A DNA stretch of 64,000 nucleotides from DMER64 sp964542305 (lineage in GTDB: Bacteria > Bacteroidota > Bacteroidia > Bacteroidales > UBA932): contig CAZITX010000004.1 of the NCBI GenBank assembly GCA_964542305.1, positions 62,001 to 126,000 on the forward strand, written 5' to 3'. A model generated the notes under the pieces. The model saw only the letters and a program-made list of their open reading frames with translations, was not told the origin of the DNA and searched no databases. Position numbers and translations under genes: made by a program. This document shows, one piece after another, positions 57,435 to 64,000 of the stretch. Every line of letters starts with the position of its first letter. The stretch's first letter is position 1.

Positions 57435-59209
57435 ACGCAGAAATCATAATTACAGGGGCATTAAAGGAAACCGTTAAGGAACTCTACGGATCTTATCCTC
57501 TGCCCGAGGCACTTCAGGTTCAGGCTACCCGTAAAGATTTTGAGGGAGATTATACTGTTGTGGTCTTTCCGTTACTTCGCCAGAGCCGGAAATCACCGGA
57601 ACAAACAGCACAGGAGCTGGGTCATGCTATGGTTTTGCAAGTGCCTGAAATTGAATCCTTCCGGGTAATAAAAGGATTTTTGAATCTCAAAATGTCAGCC
57701 GGTTACTGGATGCAAAACCTGGAAGAAATCGCTGCTGATCCGTATTTCGGGAAAAAAGAGGAATCCGGAAAAACAGTAATGATTGAATTCTCTTCTCCCA
57801 ACACCAACAAACCACTTCACCTGGGACATATCCGGAACAACCTGCTGGGATGGTCCGTATCCAGGATCATGGAAGCCAACGGGCACCACGTTATTAAAGT
57901 AAACCTGGTAAACGACAGGGGGATTCATATTTGTAAATCCATGTTGGCCTGGCTGAAATTCGGAGAAAACAACACGCCTGAAACGACGGGGATCAAAGGC
58001 GATCACCTGGTGGGAGATTACTACGTCCGCTTTGACAAAGAATACAAAGAACAGGTCCGGGAATTGGAAAGAAGGGGTATAGAACAGGAAACAGCGCAAA
58101 AAGAAGCTCCCATAATGAAAGAAGCCCAGGATATGCTGGTCCGTTGGGAGCAAGGTGATCCCGCAGTGATAGGGCTTTGGGAAAAAATGAACGGCTGGGT
58201 ATACAGCGGATTTGATAGGACTTATGAACGGCTGGGAGTATCGTTTGATACCATTTATTACGAATCCCGTACCTATCTCCTGGGAAAAGAACTTGTAATG
58301 AAAGGGTTGGAGAAAGGGGTTTTCTACAAGAATGAGGACGGATCTGTTTGGTGTGACCTGACACAGGACGGGCTGGATAAAAAACTGCTTTTAAGAGCCG
58401 ATGGTACTTCCGTATACATGACACAAGATCTGGGAACGGCTGTTAGTCGTTACGAAGCTTCACATTTTCATACCCATGTCTATGTGGTTGGGAACGAACA
58501 GAATTATCATTTCCAGGTTCTAAGGCTTATACTAAAAAAACTGGGTTATTCCTGGGCAGATAATATCATACATTTGTCTTACGGAATGGTGGAATTGCCG
58601 GAAGGTAAAATGAAATCCCGGGAAGGAACAGTAGTTGATGCCGATGATTTGATGGACAATATGGTGGAAACAGCCCGTGAAACATCTGAGGAATCAGGGA
58701 AATTGGAAGATATGCCCGAAGAAGAAAAGGCAGAACTCTTTGAAATTCTGGGTATGGGGGCATTGAAGTATTTTATCCTGAAAGTCGATCCCCGCAAAAC
58801 CATGTTGTTCGATCCCAGGGAATCCATTGATTTTAATGGAAATACAGGACCTTTCATCCAATATACCTATGCCCGGATCCGCTCCATATTGAGAAAAGCC
58901 CGGGAAAGAGGCTATGCCTCAAATTTGCACGGGATACCCATGCTGGAAAAAGAATGGAGGCTGATCAAACTGATGACGGATTTTCCGCGTGTCATTGAAG
59001 AATCTGCAAAAGAATTTTCCCCGGCTCAAATTGCCAATTTCAGCTTTGATCTGGCCAGGGAATTCAACCAATACTATCACGAAGTATCTGTACTTCACGA
59101 AGAAAACGCACTGGTGCGGGAACAGCGTCTGTTGCTTCTGAACCAGGTATCAAAACTATTGAAACTGTCCATGGAATTACTTGGTATCGTTTTACCGGAA
59201 AGGATGTAA
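57431..59209 (+). CDS. argS: Arginyl-tRNA synthetase
   Basis: A 592-residue class I synthetase. The HIGH motif is HLGH in NTNKPLHLGHIRNNLLG, the KMSKS-like loop is KMKSREGT, and the C-terminal helical anticodon domain ends LLGIVLPERM. A tRNA-Arg gene lies in the same window (15531) but not adjacent. It is translated with an ATGA overlap after the symporter. Confidence 0.97.
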   Translation: MNAEIIITGALKETVKELYGSYPLPEALQVQATRKDFEGDYTVVVFPLLRQSRKSPEQTAQELGHAMVLQVPEIESFRVIKGFLNLKMSAGYWMQNLEEIAADPYFGKKEESGKTVMIEFSSPNTNKPLHLGHIRNNLLGWSVSRIMEANGHHVIKVNLVNDRGIHICKSMLAWLKFGENNTPETTGIKGDHLVGDYYVRFDKEYKEQVRELERRGIEQETAQKEAPIMKEAQDMLVRWEQGDPAVIGLWEKMNGWVYSGFDRTYERLGVSFDTIYYESRTYLLGKELVMKGLEKGVFYKNEDGSVWCDLTQDGLDKKLLLRADGTSVYMTQDLGTAVSRYEASHFHTHVYVVGNEQNYHFQVLRLILKKLGYSWADNIIHLSYGMVELPEGKMKSREGTVVDADDLMDNMVETARETSEESGKLEDMPEEEKAELFEILGMGALKYFILKVDPRKTMLFDPRESIDFNGNTGPFIQYTYARIRSILRKARERGYASNLHGIPMLEKEWRLIKLMTDFPRVIEESAKEFSPAQIANFSFDLAREFNQYYHEVSVLHEENALVREQRLLLLNQVSKLLKLSMELLGIVLPERM

Positions 59210-59239
59210 TTTGCAATTCAAAATATTATTGTATAATTG
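59210..59239 (+). promoter_or_regulatory. Candidate promoter of the acidic-tail protein/ClC/tex run
   Basis: TTTG (59210-59213), 18 bp, then TATAATTG (59232-59239), which has one mismatch to TAnnTTTG. It lies 27 bp before the ATG at 59267. Confidence 0.5.
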
Positions 59240-59266
59240 CAGCAAATTCTGATTTTATTTTATCCT

Positions 59267-59632
59267 ATGAAAAAGACTCCGGCGCAAAAACCTGTAGTGA
59301 ATAAGAAAAGATTGGTTATCGGCTACGCAAATATGCCAGCTCAGCTTGTGGAAATTTGGAAAGAAAAGTATCCCAGGGGCTATGCCGATTATATGGAGGA
59401 TATCATGAAAGTTGACAAAGCTGACGGTTCTTTTTTTTATGCCGTTACGCTGGAAATACCGGAAGCCATTTACCTGGTGAAGGTTGAAGTCAAGATTGAC
59501 GATTACGACGAAATCGAAAAAGACATCTTCGGTTCGGGAGACGATGTACAGGGAGATGATGACAGTGTCGACTTCCCCGACACAGATGATTCTAACTTTG
59601 CGGATGCTGAAGACGATCTGGACCAGGATTAA
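59267..59632 (+). CDS. Conserved Bacteroidetes protein with acidic tail
   Basis: A 121-residue protein from the ATG at 59267. The core (about 13-85) reads KRLVIGYANMPAQLVEIWKE and FFYAVTLEIPEAIYLVKVEV; the last 35 residues are almost all Asp, Glu and Ser (ending DAEDDLDQD). I recall similar proteins in Bacteroidales with no function assigned. The acidic tail could mimic nucleic acid or bind basic proteins. The ClC gene starts inside its last codons. Confidence 0.72.
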   Translation: MKKTPAQKPVVNKKRLVIGYANMPAQLVEIWKEKYPRGYADYMEDIMKVDKADGSFFYAVTLEIPEAIYLVKVEVKIDDYDEIEKDIFGSGDDVQGDDDSVDFPDTDDSNFADAEDDLDQD

Positions 59633-61361
59633 GCAATTACCCGAATCCACACTGTTGCTGGTGTTGGCCCTGATCATAGGTTTGATCAGCGGACTGGCTG
59701 CTGTGCTGCTAAAATTATCCATTGAATTCATCAAGGAAATCTTTACTACTCACGGCAGTTTACGAACCGAAAGTCTCACCTATTTTCTTTTACCCGGGGC
59801 CGGTATGCTGCTTTCCCTGCTTTTTGTCCGTTATCTTATCAAGGATAACATATCCCACGGGGTTACCAGGGTACTGGAATCCATATCAGGTAATAAATCC
59901 AAAATCAAGCCCCACAATTGCTATTCATCAGTTGTTTCCAGTGCCGTTACCATAGGTTTTGGCGGTTCTGTAGGAGCTGAAGCCCCCATTGTATATACCG
60001 GAGCAGCCATCGGATCCAATATAGGGCGAAAATTCGGACTGAATTACCGAAGTATAACATTGCTAGTATGTTGTGGAGCTGCCGCCGCTATCTCGGGGAT
60101 CTTCAAAGCCCCGCTGGCAGGAGTCTTGTTTTGCTTTGAGATCCTGCTTTTCAACCTTACCATGGGATCCATCATTCCCCTGTTAACGGCCTCAATAACC
60201 GCTACTGCCGTTGCTTCTCTTATCATGGGAGGAGGAGTAAGTTACGTTAGTTCCATAGATCCCTTCCTCTTATCCAACATTCCCTATTACCTGTTACTGG
60301 GTGTGGTCTGCGGATTTGTTAGTTTGTTCTTTACACGGACAACGCTTATGATGGAAGGGCGTATCAAAAAGATCAACAATGTATATACCCGCTGGGCTGT
60401 ATCGGCGCTGGCCCTGGGAACCCTCATTTTGCTGTTTCCCCCTTTGTACGGAGAAGGATACGGTTCGCTTATTTCACTCTTGAACAACAACGTGGAAGGA
60501 GCCGTTGACAGTATGATATACACTTCTTTAAGCGGGAACGTTTGGTTCATCCCCATTTTCTTTACAGCTGTGTTGCTGCTTAAGGTTTTTGCAATGTCCT
60601 TTACCAATGCCGGAGGCGGAGTGGGAGGAACTTTCGGCCCGACGCTTTTCATGGGCGGTGTGCTGGGATTTGTAATATCGCGCTTTATCAACCTGTCGGG
60701 GGTATCACTCCTTCCCGAGTCCAATTTTGCCCTTGTGGGGATGGCCGGACTGATGGCCGGAGTCATGCAGGCTCCCATGACCGCCATTTTTTTGATTGCC
60801 GAGATAACGGGAGGGTACGAACTGCTTATGCCGCTGATCATCACCTCTGTTTGTTCATACGTCACTGTAAGGAACTTTGAACCTTACTCCATTTATACCA
60901 AACGCCTGGCCCAGACAGGAAAACTGCTGACTCACGACAGCGATCAGGCCGTTCTGACACTTATGAAAACATCTGAAGTCATTGAATCGGATTTCTTATT
61001 TGTCAATACACACGATTCACTGGAACACCTGGTGGATGTAGTAGAAAAGAGCAAGCGAAACATTTTTCCGGTACTTGACAAAGAAAACCGGCTGCAGGGC
61101 ATAGTTACCCTGGACGACATCCGTTCCATAATGTTCCGTAAAGAATTGTACGAAAGTGTATTTGTTTACGAACTCATGCACCGTCCTTTGGATCATGTTT
61201 TTATTGATGAACGTATGGACAGCGTAATGAAAAAATTTGAACGTTCCGGCGCCTGGAACCTGCCGGTACTGGACCAGGAATACCGTTACCTGGGATTTGT
61301 ATCTAAATCAAGGATTTTCTCGGCATACCGCGAACAATTGTCACAGGTATCGCATGAATAA
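59604..61361 (+). CDS. ClC-family chloride channel/antiporter with CBS domains
   Basis: A 585-residue protein with the ClC membrane domain (about 1-440) and a pair of CBS domains (about 450-575). The gating-glutamate motif is GGSVGAEAP with E126 (GREGP in E. coli ClC), and the second anion-site motif is GGGVGGTFGPTLFMGG. The canonical GSGIP motif is replaced near ISHGVTRV, so the ion selectivity is uncertain. ATG 59604 is preferred; ATG 59586 is possible. It overlaps the previous gene by 29 bp and tex by 8 bp. Confidence 0.87.
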   Translation: MLKTIWTRIKQLPESTLLLVLALIIGLISGLAAVLLKLSIEFIKEIFTTHGSLRTESLTYFLLPGAGMLLSLLFVRYLIKDNISHGVTRVLESISGNKSKIKPHNCYSSVVSSAVTIGFGGSVGAEAPIVYTGAAIGSNIGRKFGLNYRSITLLVCCGAAAAISGIFKAPLAGVLFCFEILLFNLTMGSIIPLLTASITATAVASLIMGGGVSYVSSIDPFLLSNIPYYLLLGVVCGFVSLFFTRTTLMMEGRIKKINNVYTRWAVSALALGTLILLFPPLYGEGYGSLISLLNNNVEGAVDSMIYTSLSGNVWFIPIFFTAVLLLKVFAMSFTNAGGGVGGTFGPTLFMGGVLGFVISRFINLSGVSLLPESNFALVGMAGLMAGVMQAPMTAIFLIAEITGGYELLMPLIITSVCSYVTVRNFEPYSIYTKRLAQTGKLLTHDSDQAVLTLMKTSEVIESDFLFVNTHDSLEHLVDVVEKSKRNIFPVLDKENRLQGIVTLDDIRSIMFRKELYESVFVYELMHRPLDHVFIDERMDSVMKKFERSGAWNLPVLDQEYRYLGFVSKSRIFSAYREQLSQVSHE

Positions 61362-63507
61362 AAAACACATAGAGCTAATAGCACGTGAACTGAACATCAG
61401 GGAATGGCAGGTAGAACATGCCGTGACACTGATGGAGGACGGAGCTACCATACCTTTTGTGAGCCGCTACCGCAAAGAGGCCACAGGATCCCTTGACGAG
61501 GTGCAGCTGGCTGCCGTCAAAACATTGTGGAACAATTACGGTGAACTTGAAAAACGCCGTACAGCCATTCTCAAATCCATAGAGGAACAGGATAAGCTGA
61601 CCCCCGAACTCAAAAAGGATATTGAAGATTGCTGGCAGATGAACCGTCTGGAAGACTTGTACCTGCCTTACCGTCCCAAAAGGAAAACGAAGGCTTCCGT
61701 GGCCCGTGAAAAAGGACTGGAACCCCTGGCCGATGCCATCATGAGCCTTGAAAAAAAAGACTGCCTGGAATTTGCCGGCGGATTTGTAAAAGAAGGGGTG
61801 GAAACTGCCTTGGATGCGTTGGCCGGTGCGCGTGACATCATTGCCGAGACGGTCAGTGAAAACGCGTCGCTCCGTGAAAGGATCCGCAATATTTACATGC
61901 AGAAAGGAATGATCTGCTCAAAAGTTCTAAAGGGCAAAGAAGAAGACGGGGTCAAATACAGCAATTATTTTGATTACAGCGAACCCGTTAGGGCAATGGC
62001 TCCCCACCGGCTTCTGGCTTTACTCAGGGCACATAACGAAGGGATCGTGTCCCTGTCTTTGAAACCGCATCCGGACACCGTTCCGGAAGAAATGGAAAAA
62101 ATGTTTCTGGCCAACAGATCAACGGGTGTTTATCTGTCCAAAGAGGCCGGCAGTCTTTGGAACATGAAGGAAGCACTGGCCGATGCTTACCGCAGGCTGA
62201 TCCATCCTTCCATTGAAAATGAGGTGCTCAACGTTTACAAAGAAAAGGCCGACCTGGAATCGGTAAGGGTCTTCTCGGCAAATCTTAAACAGCTGTTGCT
62301 CGCCCCGCCACTGGGACAAAAAAGGGTTCTGGCCATCGATCCGGGTTTCCGTACCGGGTGCAAAGTGGTTTGCCTCTCGGCACAGGGAGACCTGCTCCAC
62401 AACGATACAATATACCCACATCCACCACAAAATGAGCGAAGTACAGCTATGCGCAAACTCTCGCACCTGATTGAGGCATATAAGACCGAGGTGATTGCCA
62501 TAGGGAACGGAACGGCCGGAAGGGAAACGGAACAATTTTTGAAAAAGATCGCCTTTCCGCACAAAGTACAAGTATTCTCGGTAAGTGAAGACGGAGCAAG
62601 CGTTTATTCCGCTTCGCAGGCTGGCAGGGAAGAATTTCCCGATTACGATGTTACGGTCAGGGGAGCCGTTTCCATTGGACGAAGGCTTATGGACCCGTTG
62701 GCCGAGCTGGTCAAGATCGATCCCAAATCGTTGGGAGTAGGTCAATACCAGCACGATGTCAACCAGGCACTTCTGAAAGAAAGCCTGGACCGGACCGTGG
62801 AATTCTGTGTCAATCATGTGGGAGTGAATCTGAATACGGCAAGCCGTCAGTTACTGACCTATGTTTCCGGACTCGGGCCGAAGTTGGCCGAAAGTATTGT
62901 GGAGTACAGGCAGGAAAACGGGCCTTTCTCAAATCGTGAACAATTGAAAAAGGTTAAAAGACTGGGTGAAAAAGCTTTTGAACAATGCGCGGGTTTTTTG
63001 CGCATTCCGGACGGAACGGACATTTTGGATAACACCGGGGTACATCCGGAAAGTTATCCCCTGGTCAAACGTATGGCAGCTGATATACGTGTAACAGTGG
63101 AAGAAATGGTGGCCTCCGGGGAACTTCGGAAAAAAGTTGACCTTTCCGGCTACATCACCGCCTTGGCAGGTATGCCCACCTTAAAGGATATCATGGCCGA
63201 GTTGGACAAGCCGGGGAGGGATCCCAGGCCGCTGATCAAGGTGTGGGAGTTCGACGAGTCTGTCTCGGGTATCGAAGACCTGAAGGAGGGAATGGTGCTG
63301 CCGGGGATCGTCAGCAACGTGACAAACTTTGGAGCTTTTGTCAACATCGGCATAAAACAGGATGGTTTGATCCACGTTTCCCAGATGGGAGAAAGGTATG
63401 TGAAAAACCCGCTGGATGTAGTAAAATTGCATCAGCACGTGATGGTGAAGGTCCTGAAAGTGGATACTGAAAGGAACCGTATTCAATTGCGCCTGGAACG
63501 CAACTGA
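61354..63507 (+). CDS. tex: Tex-family S1 RNA-binding protein
   Basis: A 717-residue protein: N-terminal Tex domain (RELNIREWQVEHAVTLMEDG, IPFVSRYRKEATGSLDEVQL), YqgF/RuvC-like nuclease fold (LAIDPGFRTGCKVVCL), helix-hairpin-helix (YVSGLGPKLAESIVEYRQEN) and a C-terminal S1 domain (GIVSNVTNFGAFVNIGIKQD). It is a transcription-coupled nucleic-acid-binding factor. The start ATG overlaps the ClC stop; the 3' end overlaps the EamA gene by 25 bp. Confidence 0.96.
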   Translation: MNKKHIELIARELNIREWQVEHAVTLMEDGATIPFVSRYRKEATGSLDEVQLAAVKTLWNNYGELEKRRTAILKSIEEQDKLTPELKKDIEDCWQMNRLEDLYLPYRPKRKTKASVAREKGLEPLADAIMSLEKKDCLEFAGGFVKEGVETALDALAGARDIIAETVSENASLRERIRNIYMQKGMICSKVLKGKEEDGVKYSNYFDYSEPVRAMAPHRLLALLRAHNEGIVSLSLKPHPDTVPEEMEKMFLANRSTGVYLSKEAGSLWNMKEALADAYRRLIHPSIENEVLNVYKEKADLESVRVFSANLKQLLLAPPLGQKRVLAIDPGFRTGCKVVCLSAQGDLLHNDTIYPHPPQNERSTAMRKLSHLIEAYKTEVIAIGNGTAGRETEQFLKKIAFPHKVQVFSVSEDGASVYSASQAGREEFPDYDVTVRGAVSIGRRLMDPLAELVKIDPKSLGVGQYQHDVNQALLKESLDRTVEFCVNHVGVNLNTASRQLLTYVSGLGPKLAESIVEYRQENGPFSNREQLKKVKRLGEKAFEQCAGFLRIPDGTDILDNTGVHPESYPLVKRMAADIRVTVEEMVASGELRKKVDLSGYITALAGMPTLKDIMAELDKPGRDPRPLIKVWEFDESVSGIEDLKEGMVLPGIVSNVTNFGAFVNIGIKQDGLIHVSQMGERYVKNPLDVVKLHQHVMVKVLKVDTERNRIQLRLERN

Positions 63508-64000
63508 GAAAGGATCACTCCCGTTACTACTATAAGGATGCCGGTTATCTGGATCCAGTTCAATGTCTCAATACCAAGCATAAAACCTGCTGCTGCCGTA
63601 ACAATGGGGATGATCGCAGCAAAGGTGTTTGTCCGAGTTACTCCAAGTTCTTTTATGGCGGTGGTAAAAAGCAAAAAGGCAACACTGGAACACAAGACGG
63701 ATAACATGATGATGGGATACCAGAAGTTCCAATCGGTCAGAAAAAGGGATACGTTGGTACGTTTCAGATCAAAGAACAGTACCGGGACCAGGAAATACAC
63801 AGCTCCCAGGACGTGCTGGTAAAAAGTTATGGTATAGGCGTTGTAAGACACGGTTATTCTTTTCAGTATAACGGTATGTCCAACGGCAGAAAAAACGGCC
63901 ATAAACAAAAACAAGATCCCGGCTGTCATGTTGGTTCCCGGCAGACCGGCGGGAGTCCCCAGTTCAAGACCCCATTTTCCCAAAACTACCATCATCATGC
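63483..64000 (-). CDS. EamA/RhaT-family transporter (5' end beyond window)
   Basis: About 172 residues of the second half of a ten-helix drug/metabolite exporter. Helices include ILFLFMAVFSAVGHTVI, GAVYFLVPVLFF, IIMLSVLCSSVAFLLFTTAI and the final ITGILIVVTGVILSQL. The frame is open to the window edge, and a full EamA protein has about 290-300 residues, so the in-frame ATG at 63998 is probably internal. The substrate is unknown. Confidence 0.85.
   Translation of the reverse strand, partial: MMMVVLGKWGLELGTPAGLPGTNMTAGILFLFMAVFSAVGHTVILKRITVSYNAYTITFYQHVLGAVYFLVPVLFFDLKRTNVSLFLTDWNFWYPIIMLSVLCSSVAFLLFTTAIKELGVTRTNTFAAIIPIVTAAAGFMLGIETLNWIQITGILIVVTGVILSQLRSRRN

Noticed and set aside
60287..60865. 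192-codon frame opposite the ClC gene
   Set aside because: Shadow of membrane-helix codons, Ser/Pro-rich with no domain; the ClC motifs on the other strand are decisive.

Overview
The window looks like chromosome of an anaerobic member of the Bacteroidetes, most likely order Bacteroidales. Four things support this. Promoters throughout match the Bacteroidetes pattern TTTG-N19-TAnnTTTG and there is almost no Shine-Dalgarno signal. The primary sigma factor is the short 286-residue type. Lineage-typical families are present (DUF4301, DUF349 repeats, DUF2764, DciA-like DUF721, the 131-residue acidic-tail protein). The metabolism is anaerobic: V-type ATPase, biotin-dependent methylmalonyl-CoA decarboxylase, HydF, rubrerythrin. 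There is no phage, transposon, CRISPR array or rRNA. About 66 genes are packed with very short gaps.

Layout. 1-3.6 kb (minus): an ftsE, nth, xerD and TPR lipid-envelope/DNA housekeeping run. 3.6-8.9 kb (plus): a GntR-controlled ABC exporter with an outer-membrane barrel protein, then a patatin; a 20-bp palindrome lies just after the promoter. 8.9-12.4 kb: FMN reductase, DoxX, then a GNAT plus two tandem Ddl-like ATP-grasp enzymes of unknown product. 12.5-18.1 kb: a small membrane protein, uracil-DNA glycosylase, guaA, DUF177-rpmF, tRNA-Arg, rubrerythrin, hydF and an SGNH hydrolase. 18.0-32.3 kb is one long minus-strand block: mnmD and L31B under their own promoter, and upstream of them a 13-gene run mce-mmdA-(LTD/OadG)-biotin carrier-OadB followed at 26 bp by V-ATPase E-DUF2764-A-B-D-I-K and a phosphohexomutase. 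The K subunit keeps all side-chain positions of the known Na+ site, so this run reads as a sodium energy circuit: methylmalonyl-CoA decarboxylation pumps Na+ out and the V-type enzyme can use the gradient.

32.4-41.3 kb: a lipoteichoic-acid-synthase-like enzyme, yebC and a TPR membrane protein, recF-DciA-pdxB-DUF4301, a stand-alone transcription unit of two tiny membrane proteins with a consensus promoter and a perfect-hairpin terminator, and a deoxyhypusine-synthase-like gene. 41.3-47.8 kb (plus): lysA, a Sua5-like gene, ffh, folD, and a DUF362/polyferredoxin pair. 47.8-64 kb: trmD, DUF349 protein, yidC, YggS, dapF, an HtrA protease, rpoD, a Na+/alanine symporter, argS, an acidic-tail protein, a ClC channel with CBS domains, tex, and a truncated EamA transporter.

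One pattern is genome-wide in this window: eight of nine convergent gene pairs overlap at their 3' ends (4-58 bp), and terminators sit inside the neighbouring gene's coding sequence.
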